The position numbers and the translations under genes were made by a program. A DNA stretch of 64,000 nt from Neopestalotiopsis rosae (taxonomy: Eukaryota > Ascomycota > Sordariomycetes > Amphisphaeriales > Sporocadaceae), in the NCBI GenBank assembly GCA_023078685.1, contig JALGAS010000005.1, positions 558,001-622,000 of the forward strand, read 5' to 3'. This document shows positions 30,309-43,000 of this stretch, piece after piece. The notes under the pieces were generated by a model. The model saw nothing but the letters and a program-made list of their open reading frames with translations. It was not told the DNA's origin and did no database searches. Each line of letters opens with the position of its first letter. The stretch's first letter is position 1.

Positions 30309-33300
30309 CACGGCCGGTGATTATATAACGAATAGAAGAAAAAGTAACAAGTATTAGAAATACTGTTTGTCCTTGAATGGATGGTCTTTGCGTGAGAGAC
30401 GAGCGACCCAAAAGGAGTGTACCATCCGTGGGCCGACTCGTGTTTATACCTGTAGGCTTGTCGAAGTAGACTCGCCGGAGGTTTTAGATATAAGTACGAG
30501 TGAGAGTCCTGGCGCAGGCGTGGATGCTCTTTTCTTTTGGGTAACGGGCAGTGCGCTTAATAAAATTGCTTGGAGTACCAGACAGTCGAGGCTGGTCCAC
30601 GTCAAAGTTGGGAATGCTTGCCAGTAGTAGTAAATCCGCCCGATCCAGAATGCAGTGAAAGAAAAAAAAGGGGCCGCAGTCAGATGGAAAGAGGGCGCGA
30701 AGAGAGACGGCGTGAGGTCGGGTAGGTTTGCAGGTCAATACTTTTCAGCCCTGTGAGGATGTTCAGTTTCAGGGATATATTCTTGACGACTGGATCGAGG
30801 AAGCGGTCTCTTCTGGGTCCTTGTCGATGAAAGACTATTGTGTCTTTCGGGCACGCACCTGGTCAGTCACTTACTTTTACTCTAGACTACGGTACTCCTC
30901 TCTCCAGGCCAAGGGTCCAGTCCCAGTCCCAGTCCCAGTCAGCAGCCGCGGGGCCCTGGCTCGTCCCAGCAAGATCAACATATAGAGTCAGGGTACGAAA
31001 CGTCGCCGTTGGGTCGACGGGGAGTGGATTCGCATGACAGAATGCTAATGTGTTAGCGACGATCGCCGGACGGTCGGACTCGGACTAGACAGTCTGGTGT
31101 TCATATGCCTGCCTGCCCACTCATCGATCAACCGTCAGCCACGCGAGCACGCACGAGCACAGGCACCAGATTGAGCAGCGGCAGCCATTTGGAGCCGGCC
31201 GAGTTACATAGCTGGGGACAACAAGTCATTGTCCCCTCTCAGAATGATACAGATGAAATGTACTGTACTTACAAGACCTCGCACTCGCGCCCACATCTGT
31301 CCCCTGCTTCTAGAGGCTCTGGCTCCTGCCCACCCTGGTAGTTGCGAACCTAGTGTTCAGTCCTAGCCTAAGGCTGGGGCAGGATAGTAGGTAGGGTCCA
31401 CAGGGCAGAGGTTAGGTAAACGGTCTCTTGGGATTGTTAATCGATGTTTGGGTGGTGAGAGATTGATGGTTGATTGGGGGCGTTTACGAGTAGGACTGAG
31501 CGACGAGAAAGGAAACACCGACGGCCAGATTCTATGTCTCCGCGTCTCCCCCTGCTCTATGGTGTCGTTTCTTCTCTCTGGAAGGATCTTGTTCCTGGTA
31601 TACTTGGTTCATGTGTTATTTTATGAAATTTTCTCGCTTGTTTTTACCATTGTCGAGCGATCCATCTTTAAGATAAGCCACGGTACCTTCCGCCAATTGA
31701 CCCGAGCTTCTCGAAAATGTCTCCGCTGGCTCCTTCTGTCCACTTGTTTTTTTCCTCTGTTTTAATGTTATTTCTACCGAGCTGTGCTGCTGTGCTCTTG
31801 CCAAAGCGTAAAGTTATTAGTACCAGACTACTGGCTAGTTTTTGCTTATGTCACCATTCACGGAGTTTGCGGCCGCATTTTAGTTGCCGGCTCCACCCGG
31901 TTCACAAGAATGACCTATGTGGGCGCTGAAATCTGGAGTCATGCGAGACCTTGGAGACCTTGAAAGGACCTTTGCACCAGCCAGCAGCGCTTGGTCGCTT
32001 GGTTGCGAGCCGCCTGCCGCACACACTGCAGACACTGACACCCACCCAAACACCCACCATCATGGACCACCACCTCCACCACGACCTATTAAGGAGTCTT
32101 GCTGTTTTTGGTAATTAGCCAACAAGCAAGGGTTCGACAAGCCCAGTTTTCAATGATTATTTTTGACATCTTTAATAACCCACGATCCTGTATCCATGGT
32201 TCTTTTCGACATCACCATATTCCAAATTGGGTGGAATCAATGATTCTGATTGGCGAGTTCGGGTTCAAATCCCGCAGCGTTACAACACATCGCACGTCTG
32301 GCCATCAATGCTTTGTCCTAGCTGTCGCTTGTCCAGTCACTCGGTAGCAGACCGACCTGCTTTGGGTTGGGTTGGTGCCTAGGTATTCAATGCTCAGTCA
32401 TAATTAAAAGCGGTTCTTTATTGGCTCAAATTGCATGATGAGATATTCAAGTTCTCTAAACATACTTGGGCCGGGTTGGGTTCGTCTCCTATCCAGTCAT
32501 CTTCAGTTCTCGCACGGCGGCAACGAACGACTTGAGCAAATATCATGTTCTTCTTCGGATGCAGTATGCGTACGTCCAGCTACGAAAAGCATCTACCCAT
32601 GCGGGCCTGATAACTTCCGCAGCAGCGGTCTGGCTAACAGTCTCTACCACCCCAATTCCATCTGTTCTAGGTGATTATTGTCTGACCTTTTCATTTTAGC
32701 AGTATACGACGGACAGCTATGGTTCGACTAGAAGCACTAGAAGGAGTCAAAAAAAGAACAAAAGGGCGTGGCTATGACATTGCACTAGAGCTAGAGCCTA
32801 GGGCAGTCTGATTGCCGGTTACCAAATCTATCACCGTCATTTCGTGCTCAGCCCGCCCGGAGCCTTTCCGGAGGGTTTTTGTGCTTGCCATCGGCAGTCA
32901 CGACGTCACTAAGAACCGCTTCAATGGCCACCGGCGCGATACTCTGCCGTACTACTTAGTAATTGCGCCCAGACTTACCTGTGTATCTAGCCTTTGCCGG
33001 TGTAGCGAATATACTAGTTTCAGACTCTGGCCGCTTCGGAAGTTGGCAAAGGAATGATTTGGTATGTATGTATTGCCAGTCTCTCATGACTAACATGATG
33101 CCCCAGACAATCTGAGCCGACGGGTATCCCATTTGGGTATCGTGTCTTCCAAGAATAACTTCCCACTAGGGTAGTGGTTACTTGATGAGGTTATCAGCTT
33201 CTGCTAAAGAGCGCTACGCATTCACTAGCAGCAGAGGAACCCCCTGTCGCATCCGCCCACCGCAAAGCCCACTTCAATGTCAGACAGATGCAATAGCGTC

Positions 33301-33918
33301 ATCTCTAAACCCCGTAGATTTGCGGAACGTGGGCTGCATGGATCCGAAAGAGATACAACAGAGACAGAAACACAAAAAAGTATCTCCATACATGTCGGCG
33401 CTGCAAATTACCAGTCGACCAACGATTCAGCGACAGGTCTGGTAGGTCTAGTAGGTTGGACGTGCAATACAGCGCATCAATACCAACCTGGCTGCTGTAT
33501 CGGCAATCCCTGTCGATAATATGAAACTAAGTAGGTCTGGTAATGTCCTTGCTTGGACAGTGCTCAAGTGAGGCTGCTGCTCGAGCAAAATGCCTTTTGT
33601 TGATGAGGGGCAGCGAATTTGTTTTGGGGCCTGACAAGAAAAAATTTGGAGAGCGCGCGCAATGTTTGTTTCGTTCTGATGATCGAGTCGCTCGACTTGT
33701 CGCAAAACTTTTTGATCTTTGCACATAATCGCTTGAAACAACTATATGCGCACGAAAGCTCTAGAAAAGCGCAGTCAGACCTACACTCATTTCAAATTAG
33801 CCGATCCCGATCTCTAGGATCTCATCGTCGTCATTATCAGCTCCGATCCGCAGCGCTCCACCCGGAGGTTGTAGTCGGTTTGAAACCGTGAGCCACCATC
33901 AATCCATCCATCGCCACA
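30309..33918. other. Long intergenic region (3.6 kb) between divergent genes
   Basis: Lies between the Zn2Cys6 gene (minus) and the J-protein gene (plus). It holds a CCCAGT tandem run (about 30917-30941), scattered TATGTATGTA (30170-30190, 33061-33070) and pyrimidine-rich tracts near 31550-31760. Short ORFs look like chance. A T-arm-like element at 32260-32274 was examined and rejected as a tRNA. Confidence 0.5.
30917..30941 (+). repeat. CCCAGT tandem repeat
   Basis: About four consecutive units of (C)CCAGT upstream of the Zn2Cys6 gene. A short simple repeat; no function implied. Confidence 0.7.
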
Positions 33919-35706
33919 ATGTCGGATGCGACGTCCGCGCGTTTGACGGCCGGTGATGCCAGAAGCCTAAGGAATCGTTGGCAGGGGCCGTCGCGTAATG
34001 CATCAACCAGATCGTCGGCTGTTTACAACGATGACTACATGCCGGCACATGCACATACTCATGACTACGGCCAAGGGTCCTTGGGACTACGCTCCACCAC
34101 CTCTCGTTATTCCTTGAACGAGCAATTCGCAGCCACCCGTAAAGAGTTTGAATTTGGATTCGACGATGGAGCTTCCACATTTGACCGGTCAACGATTGCA
34201 TCTGAGGCATTCGGGGAGTACCTCCGCAATAACGACAACCCAGATGGAGGGCATCTCTATCCCGAACAAATGGCAGACTACTATGACTCCTCGGCCCTGT
34301 GGGATCGAGACCGTGTCATTGACCCGTACGACTTACTTGTGCTGCCCAAGAATCCCACTGCTCAGCAGATTCGTCGTGCATATTTCAGGCTTCTTGTCTT
34401 GATTTATCCAGACAGCCATCCACCAAAGCTCCGCAAAGCTGCTAGTGTTTACCTGACTTTGGTCCAGGATGCATTTGAAGAACTCATTGGTCCTGATAGG
34501 CGAATCATGCAAGATGTGGATGAGACCAACACGGTTGATCTCGTGCTAGACGAGCCCGGTCGATATCAAATCTACCAGCTCTGGCGATTGCCGCTTGCCT
34601 CTTGTAGCCAGCGTCTACTGGACAATGATAATCCCGGTCAGCACGACATGCGCCGCTGGATTGACAAGATGGATGGCGTCCTTGGGTTGGGCATGAAATT
34701 CGACTTGGGATCGCCAAACCTACTCGAGTCCGGAGCACGTGGTCTCGCTCGTTTCTCTACCTTTAACCGGCAGTTCTTGAGTCTGGTCCCTATTGGCGTG
34801 GCCCCACGACTCGAGTATAGCTCCAGCCTGCCTTGTTTCCTACAATCTCCTGATGATCAAGGATCTTGGGCTCTGTCAACTGCGGCAGAGACGCGGGGAG
34901 TTGGTGCCTCTGTCAAATACATGATTGATGTTGACGAGTCGTCGTGGCCTTTGGCATGGAAGGAAGCTCCGAGTCGGGAGCAGAAACAACTTGCGCATAC
35001 TGCAAAACGAAGTCAGCCAATTCGCGTAGAGGCCGAACTCTCATCAGGGTGGATATGGTCCAAGTTCCTGGCTTTGCGATGCTTGAAGCGAATCGGGCGC
35101 TTTTCGAGGCTTGGATTTGAATTAGGCTTGGGTGCATACCACTTGCATCTATCCATCTACTGGTCGCGGCTCGGCCAGAGAATCCGACTGCCATTATGGA
35201 CAAGCTTTCATTCGAAAACCAGCCCACGACTCCTGTTCTGGACTGCTGTAGTACCTTTCATGAGCTTCGCAGCATGGGATCTTGCCGTACGATGGCGACA
35301 ATATCATTTCGCAAGGTCCCAGATGCGCGATCGATTGGCTGACATGGTCCAAGACCGGCGTGCTGAAGCAGATGATATAACCATTCTCCTGTCTGCCAAC
35401 GTAGAGGCCAGGCAGGCGGCGGAGCATGCGAAACATGGCCTGGTGATTTTGAGTGCCAAATATGGTGTCAAAAAGGACGACTCCTGGGGTCTTGAGGAGG
35501 TGGCCGATGTCACTACAGCATTGGCGGCTCTCGTCGACGATAGCCATGTCTCAATTCCCAGCACTGTGGATAAGAACAACATCCTGGGCTTCTGGGACCC
35601 AGTGCCGGGGTTGATAAAGACACTGCATGTCCGCTATACCTTCCAGGGAAAGGAGGCAATTATAGAAGTGCCAGAAGGGGCAGCGCTCATCCTACCCCCG
35701 AGCTAG
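33919..35706 (+). CDS. DNAJC11-like J-domain protein (DUF3395) with degenerate HPD
   Basis: Intronless, 595 aa. A disordered N-terminus precedes a J domain (about 135-195): DPYDLLVLPKNPTAQQIRRAYFRLLVLIYPDSHPP. The C-terminal DUF3395 (about 480-595) is clear: GLVILSAKYGVKKDDSW, VTTALAALVDDSHVSIP, NILGFWDPVPG, LHVRYTFQGKEAIIEVP. A hydrophobic segment (LLFWTAVVPFMSFAAW) precedes it. DNAJC11 in animals associates with the mitochondrial MICOS/SAM assembly and shapes cristae, so this is probably a mitochondrial-membrane protein. The Hsp70-activating HPD tripeptide is YPD here (163-165; TAT for the expected CAT), so classical co-chaperone activity is doubtful or the read needs checking. Confidence 0.9.
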   Translation: MSDATSARLTAGDARSLRNRWQGPSRNASTRSSAVYNDDYMPAHAHTHDYGQGSLGLRSTTSRYSLNEQFAATRKEFEFGFDDGASTFDRSTIASEAFGEYLRNNDNPDGGHLYPEQMADYYDSSALWDRDRVIDPYDLLVLPKNPTAQQIRRAYFRLLVLIYPDSHPPKLRKAASVYLTLVQDAFEELIGPDRRIMQDVDETNTVDLVLDEPGRYQIYQLWRLPLASCSQRLLDNDNPGQHDMRRWIDKMDGVLGLGMKFDLGSPNLLESGARGLARFSTFNRQFLSLVPIGVAPRLEYSSSLPCFLQSPDDQGSWALSTAAETRGVGASVKYMIDVDESSWPLAWKEAPSREQKQLAHTAKRSQPIRVEAELSSGWIWSKFLALRCLKRIGRFSRLGFELGLGAYHLHLSIYWSRLGQRIRLPLWTSFHSKTSPRLLFWTAVVPFMSFAAWDLAVRWRQYHFARSQMRDRLADMVQDRRAEADDITILLSANVEARQAAEHAKHGLVILSAKYGVKKDDSWGLEEVADVTTALAALVDDSHVSIPSTVDKNNILGFWDPVPGLIKTLHVRYTFQGKEAIIEVPEGAALILPPS

Positions 35707-38700
35707 AGTCCCTTTCTCGAAGGCTGTACGTACTGTACGACAATGGGTCCGGCCCCCTCCTGACCCAAGCTTCAGTGGTAAAATCTAGTACGTACGTGGT
35801 AATTCCGCAACGCCGCACAGCCACAGCCCTACAGCCCTATGTCGAGCAGCAAACTGCAAAGATTATTCAAGTCGAAGATGCGAAAATTAGAATACCCTCA
35901 AAGTTGTCAAATTCTCATGATCACAAACCTTGTTTCTTCGGACGCACTTCAATGGCGTTTTCAGATCCGTGTAAATCCCACACTTTCTATCACAAGCACC
36001 TCGTGTCGAGGGATGCCACCACCACCATCTGCCAAGTCTGGAGTGGACAAGAGAAGAGACGAGAACATTGAGGAGGGGTAGATGACGACGAACCTCGCTC
36101 ACTCTCATAGTCCTTACATGCCCACAGAGACCATTTGATGTGCCCAGGCAGTTGTGTCGTCACCGCCTCGCTCATCACGTTTGAAGCCGAGTCACTCGAC
36201 CGCTTTATCATGTGCTTTTGTATGCATTCAGCAACGGCTTCACCAACGGTATTTGGGTGTTTATGGTCTAAGTCCCTACATGCCATTATGCTTCCGGTAT
36301 TCCGGCCGTTGAAAACGAGTCCCTACATGCAGTCTGCCAGGCATTGGCCGCATGCAAGTAGTGCCGGTACGAGACTGTCATGAGTCGAGTTTGCGATGGG
36401 TGACTTTTCGTCCTATGAGAGTCTTTGTATCCCGCGCCAGTCGACTCATGCACTATTGCACCTGGGGAATACTCGCAACGGCCAAAGGCTAAAAGCGAAA
36501 TAGAGGCACTGCTAAAAATTGATGTGCAATCTGGCTCATAGCTCATACTTGTCATCCATACTTTGCCTTCAGATGGTGGATTAGCAATGTATAATGCCAT
36601 GTATCGGATTTGATTCTGAAAAAGGCTGGCAGTGAAGAATTGATTCAAGTCAAAGGTGCGGCAACTTAAAATCAAGAGTCGATCCAGGGTCTAATTTCTC
36701 CCCTGATTGTTGATATTGGGTATAGCGGCTCCTGGGCACACCGGGAGCATACGGGAGCAAAGGCCGTATATATACCAAATGTCAGCGTCGTGACGGGCCA
36801 GGCTCTGGCCGTTTGAGAGTCAGTCTTTGCAAAGCGCCGTTCGCAACCGCGCCGATGCGCCCGAAAACTGGAACCGTTGATCGGGATGCTGCCCGTCCCT
36901 CCATCTCAGGCAATATCAAGGTTTGCTAGAATTCGGTTGGGGGTGACTATCGTCTGACAGCTATCGAGCCGCCGCCTTGCCATAGCGTCGGAAACATGTC
37001 ACAATTACCTCGTCCACTTTCCCGATGATGCATAGGCGTTTAGCTAGGCGTTTATGACTATTTGTCTGACTAATCTGACTAATACACCCGATCATTTCGG
37101 AGATTCGGATCTCTGCTTCGAGTATAGTCGCCTATTGCGATCCAAGTTCTTCTGTCCACGGTTTCTGGGAAAATCTGCTACGGGTGAATGAATCACCATG
37201 GTATAGTAGGTAGCTAGTAAACCTAGGTGCCCACATTACATTCTAATTACATGTATGTCATCTGTGAATGCAACAAAATCGGGTTCACATCCGGCGATTT
37301 TTCTACTCCCCTTGCATGCCACACATACTGAGCTACCTACGAAGGCAAGCAACCAGGAGCCCAAGTACTGTACGTGCTGAACCGCGCCTATCTCTCATTG
37401 ATGTACTTGCAACGCTACGTGCTTGAAAAATGTAGAATTGATGAAAGTCATCTTTCGGAGGATGCCGCGACCAAGGACATAACCGCAGAGCTTAGCAATA
37501 CGCTTGTTTCTTTTCAGCCCAAGAGTCTAGACACATCATTTTCGAACAGGCCTGCACAACCAAAACTTACAACCACCCACCTAGCAACAGGGCTGCAAGG
37601 AACCTTTGAGCCAGTGTGGACCACCCTATTCCATCGGATCTAGTTCTGGGTTGCTTTTCTTCCCCATCCAGTCCCCCATCTAGACATCTAGACTATGTGC
37701 ACAAGCTTCTGCTGCAAGCTCTCTACTTTGTGCACTCTGATCGCTTGGACTGCCAACTTTCACCTGCAACGATTTTAAGCATATGCAAGTAGAGGTGGGT
37801 GTGATCTCTGGGCAATGAGCTGACCAACTCCCTTCCTATACTATCGACCATGGAGTGCTTGGATGCACCACTGGTAGAGTCTAACCTTGGTAATAAACAT
37901 ATTCGCCCTCGGTAGTACGCAAAGGGTTATCCGAGACATGATATTGTACTCCCCAAGACCTATGAACAAGAATTAGTTATCCCAAGGCACAACGAACAAG
38001 ATTCTCCGTGTATTTCTCGATTCACATCTATTTAAAAAATTTCCAACCATCTCCATCGGGTTTTGGTAACAATCCAAGGTCTTGCAAAGTACTGGGTAGT
38101 TCTAAAATCACACGGGCCGACAGTCTCACGATCAATGCGCTTTGTGGGGTTCCGGGAGTATATTTGGCAATTTTTGCTCCGCCCCGAAGGAAAATAGTAG
38201 CATCGCCACGATGGGTGGTCCAAGCATATCGACCATATCGACCTTGGGTCAGCAGCCACCACTGGCAATAGGAAGAGGCTCAGTCTATTTGGATCGTTTT
38301 TGCTCAAATAGTGTCAATGTGTTTGATTGTATGACCCTTCTCCAGATATGTCATTAATTGACTCCACAATGGAGGACGCTATTGTTTGCGTTAAAATGGC
38401 GGCTCAAACGACATGACAAGAATAGAAAATAGTTGTTCTGATATGCTGCAGTCAATACAATAAGAAATCTTCCGTGTAAGGAGGATTCGATGGAAGGAAT
38501 GAGTGACCTGTTCTTTGACCGGGATGAGGATGACAGCCGCTGTTGTCGGCCCAGGTCCCGATAATACCGATGTTGATCTCTTCAGCGAGAAGATGTTGCG
38601 ACATTGTCTCGGCAGCAACATTATTGCCGTCGTCCGCCCGCCTGGCAACGGGAAACGCTGCTCCTCAAGGGAGTAGAGCCCCATCTCTAGCCCTCCCTCT

Positions 38701-39827
38701 TTTGTCAAATAGATCCTTCTTCATGCGTCGATCACGTCCGGTCCCCCAACCCCCCTCCTTGGTCGTGCAGAATGCAGGCGAGCCCCTGGTCATTTTAGCT
38801 GTCAGTATTCTCTACGCCCAGACAAGTATTTTGCCGTATTCGAGTCATTTCGATTGCGAACCAACCCATTCACGTGTTTGAAAATATCAGCCAGACAAGG
38901 TAAGGATTTCGTAGAAAAGGTTCAGCCTCTCAATCTATCAAGTCCCCGCCTCTGTCTTTACAATGAATTGACAAACCGTTCCCATTGGAGTCAGTACGGC
39001 GGTGATTCTGCAGGGCTATTCCACCTTCAGGGATGATGAGGAAAGAGTCTTCGTCGAGTGTGATCTTTTTCTTTCTTCTTTTTTCACGAAACCTTGCTAC
39101 TATTCGTATGTTACTATGTTTTGTAGTTTGACCAGGAGAAATGCAAAAACTACATCAAACAACAAGTCTCAGGCTCCTTGACAAAAAGTTCCCCTTTTCT
39201 TTTTCCTAGATATCTAGGCAAGTACAAGTAGATGGTCACCTTTGATGACTCGCCACATACTCCTGACTCATTGGCACTCGGGTGTTGATTTCCGGCTAGG
39301 AGCCCAGGTAAACGTATTTCTCTTGCTTTTCTTTTCTATAGTGGCTCAAACAGGGCATATAGAAACAAATGGCAAATACTCACGTATGTGGCTGTGATTG
39401 TGATTGTTCCCCGGTGGTTGACCCTATTTTATTACTACATAGTTCTTTTCCTCCAATGGCAAAAATTCGATGTGGGTGAGCCACTCATTATGATAACATT
39501 TTCAAAGTATCCTTGATCCTTTTGCGAATTACCCAAGTAGACTAAATGATAAAGGGTACATGAATCAGTCCGTTTTGGGGCATTGAAATGGTGTTGTCTT
39601 CTGTTTCTCGGCAAAGACACCTGTTGCTTGCTGTCCCAGTGCTTCACCCAAGCGCGAATATTGGTTGTAATTGATATCTATGTGACATTGGTGTAACTAG
39701 GTAGATAGGTAGCAACAAGTAAAGATGACAAAAAGATCCCCGAAGTGTGAATATAGCAAACATTTCCAAATAATCGTTCTTGAGCCCTTTCCGCGCTCTC
39801 GCTTCCGTTGAGTAAAATAAATCACAA
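35707..39827. other. Long convergent intergenic region (4.1 kb)
   Basis: Lies between the convergent 3' ends of the J-protein and the Cys-rich membrane protein genes. No ORF has recognisable features. It contains three copies of AGTCCYTACATGC (about 36108, 36272 and 36318), TAGGTAG-type runs (37206, 39699-39711) and a palindrome-rich TACGTAC stretch near 35726-35796. Its size is unusual for a gap needing no promoter. Confidence 0.5.
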
Positions 39828-42800
39828 TTATGGAACGACCACCTTGCCCATCACATACGGTGGTGTCGTACCCGCCCACGGTAAATTCATTCTAATAGCA
39901 GCTATCGTTGCCAGCTGGTCGAGCTGGGCCACGATCTGCGGTAATGCCGTGGTATAGCACCACCACAAAGCCCAGAAGAGCGCGGACCCGTACAACATGG
40001 TGGACGTCAGAGTCCTCGTCTGCCGCAGCCCCAGACCGATGGCGGTAACGATAGCCATTGTTGTTCTGCTCGGGCCTCCCTCGGCCAGGTATCGGGACAA
40101 GTCGTTGCCCAGCCGAGCCAGGTCGGACGAGCGTAAGTACGCAGTCAGAGGCGGGACCACCAGTAGTACCAGACACGCCATGTACGAAGCTCTAGCCAAG
40201 CTCAACGTGGCATGACGCAGTTTCGGCGTGCCGCTCGTCAGAAAGGTAGTGAGCGCGTAGGCGATGGGCAGCGCCAGCCCGAATCTGACAATGTCGACCC
40301 AGCGCTCGGCGACCCAGTCGCGCCGCACGTACGCCGAAGCCAGCAAAGCCAGGCCGAACAGGCGGGCGGCGAAGCGGGCGCGGCTGATGCGGCGCCACCG
40401 CTCCGTAGTCTGCCCGGACCGCTCCATGGCCAGGTAGGTGAGCAGGCTGCGGCCGTCTTCCTCGAAGACGACGCTGGGCAGGTCGTTGCGCGGGTAGATG
40501 ACGCCCTGGTAGTAGACGACGACGCACTTGCCAATCTCGACGACGCGCTGGCCTTCGCCGCCCTCGACCTGGTCTGCGGTCGGCGGGGTCCAGTCCTTGG
40601 CGCGCAGATGGTACGGCACCTTCCCGCGGACGACCGGGTTGCCGACGTTCTCGGCCCGGTACCGCGTGATCATGGGCCACACGGCGAACTTGACCTTTGC
40701 GCCGCGGAGACGGTGGTGCGCCAGTAGCCTCTGCTCGCGCTCCAGCGCCGCAATGTCCTGGTACGTGGCCGTGGGCTGGAGCTTGAGGGCCCGGAGCTGG
40801 TCCTTATCGGCCTGCGACCGCGCCTTTTCCAACCGGTCGGCCTCGTCCTTGGACAGCTTGTATAAATCGTAGTTGGCCTGGGACTCGATGGGGTAGTCCA
40901 TGCGTGCCGCGGGTGTCGCGGACAGAATGTGGAAGACGGAGGCCGAGCGGCGCATGCACACGGCCAGGTACGCGGCGTGTGAGATGATATAGTGCAGTTC
41001 GGCATACATGAAGGCAATGTCAGATTCCCGCGCAACATTGAACTTGTTTTTCGCGCCGGCGATACGGGGACGCGGACGATATCCATCATCTAGCAAGTTG
41101 GTAATGGCAAAGATGTCCTGGAATATTTTGGCCGTGTAAGAAGTCAACTCGTCCACCTTCTGGTAAAAGTTATGCGGTACCACTCTTCGCCCCATCATTA
41201 AGTTGATTAGTTGTGAACGTGCTGCGGCTCGCCGATAACCTGTTTGTTTTGTCAACTCTCTGCTACACATATTTACATCTCGAGAAAAGGCTTACCGTCG
41301 TGATCTAGGAACTCGCTGTCCTGTTCATCCAATTTCTTTGCCTGATCAGGTGTAGCACCGAATAGAAGCTCCACGAAGATCTTCTTTTCGATAATCTGTG
41401 CCAGCACTGACACAATGAGCCATTTCCTATTGATTCTGTCCTTCAACATGTACTCCCAACCATCATGCCGGTAGCCATCAAAGGGACCAAAGAAGGGGTC
41501 CTCGTGTGCCACAATATTTGCATAGTTTATAAATTGCTCATTGAGTCCCGACAGCCAGGTCTTGCCGTCATATCTCACCGGAAACTCCTTCTTGGCAAAA
41601 AACTTTTCTGACCACTCGGTAGCCATGTTGTAAAGCCTCTTGTTGTTCTCGGCGTACCAAAAGTCGTCAAAGCCTTGAGGCGGCGGCATCTCAAGGCCAA
41701 AGTCGACACGGCGAACTTTGTAAGTATGTTTGTATGTGGCGGTTGGTGGTTTCGGTTTCTTTGGCTGTATCATGCCATAGTAAATGCCATAGCCCGATGA
41801 ATACGTTCCTTCAGTATCGTATAGGGACTTTCTCGTAGGTTGTGTCTTTTTGGAATCCTTGCCAGTTTCCTTATCTTTTTCTTTTTCCTTTTCCTTCTCC
41901 TTTTCCTCCTTTGTCTTCTCTTCTATTTGCTTTCCTTCTTGCTTTTTCCCCTCAACTTTACTTTCATCTTTCTTCTTGTCTTCTCCATTCTTCTCTTCTT
42001 CTTCCTCTTCAGCTGTCTTCTTCTTGATCCGCTTGGGCGCAACAGCGTCGTACAATGTCATGTCGTCGTCCTTGTCATCTTCGATAGCATGAGCAGGAGT
42101 ATACAAGTCCTCAAGGTCAAACTGAGGGATGCCTAGACGTCGCTCGCGCCGTAGATACCTTTCAAAGCCGCCGTGCAGCTCGGGCGGGTCCCAGTAATTG
42201 TCGACAAACTTGTACCACAGGTTGCGCACCAGGCCATAGTCGGGGGCAAAGGGGAAAGTCGAGGGCTTGCCGCACTCGAGGCAGATGGACGTGTGGCACT
42301 GCCCGCACTTGAATGAGTCCTTGTCGCCGCCCTTTTCGTCCTGCTCGTGCTTCTTCTGCAGCCGCCGCTCCGTCTGGTCCGCCTCGCACACCCAGCAGCA
42401 AAACATTGACGTGGCCGCCAGCTTCTCCGTCGGCGGCACCCCGACCACGCGCTCGCAGCACTCGCATCTCCGCTCGATCCAGCTCCGGCCGCAGTGTATA
42501 CATATATCGTGGCCACAATTATCGCAGTAGAACAGTAGTCCCGATTTGGATCTCTCCCGGGCCAGCTTGCGCTCGCTCAGATTGGTGCCGCAGACGCCGC
42601 ACTGAGGCGGGACTCTGCCCTCCAGGGACGAGCCCGACGTGGGCATGGGCCGCTGGCAGTGCACAATGGGACACACAGCGGCATTGTCATCATCGGGGTG
42701 CCGCGTGGTGTTGCGCTCCCGAGCGTCGTCCCAGGGCGGCCGCTTGCCGTCGACGGCGGGGATGCCGACGGGGCCGTAGTAGCGGTTGTACTTTTGCGCC

Positions 42801-43000
42801 AGGAACCCTTCCTCCAGAGCCTGCCGCTCGGCGTTGAGGCCCTCCTGGGCGACGCGACGGCGGAGTCGGCGCCAGTCATCCCGGGCGTCTGTTCGTCGGT
42901 CCTGCAGCCAGACGATCAGGTCTTGGTCTACGAAGGGGTTGGTATTGTCGGCCCAGTACGCCTTGAACTCCCGCTGGAGCTCGGCACGTTCGTTGCTCAT
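39828..43000 (-). CDS. Cys-rich putative zinc-binding, multi-pass membrane protein of unknown function
   Basis: Two exons, 1038 aa: 43000-41296 and 41239-39828. Donor GTAAGC splits a Gly codon and acceptor AACAG restores it (LDHDG-YRRAA). The first 110 residues are charged helix. A Cys-rich block spans 110-243 with repeated CxxC units (CGVCG, CDNCG, CIHCG, CECC, CCWVC, CGQC, CLECG), enough for several zinc ions in ribbon or RING-like modules. An acidic/Lys low-complexity segment (about 327-390) follows. A conserved-looking region then reads GFDDFWYAENNKRLYNMATEW. The C-terminal 180 or so residues contain several hydrophobic helices (ARLFGLALLASAYV, FGLALPIAYALTTFL, YMACLVLLVVPPL, LFWALWWCY). 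I do not recognise the family; a membrane-tethered ubiquitin ligase or scaffold is speculation. Confidence 0.85.

Noticed and set aside
32260..32274. CGGGTTCAAATCCCG, which looks like a tRNA T-arm, with a 5-bp/7-nt anticodon-like hairpin just upstream
   Set aside because: No matching acceptor stem, no A-box with GG in a D-loop, and the spacing and variable loop are wrong. At most a degenerate fragment.
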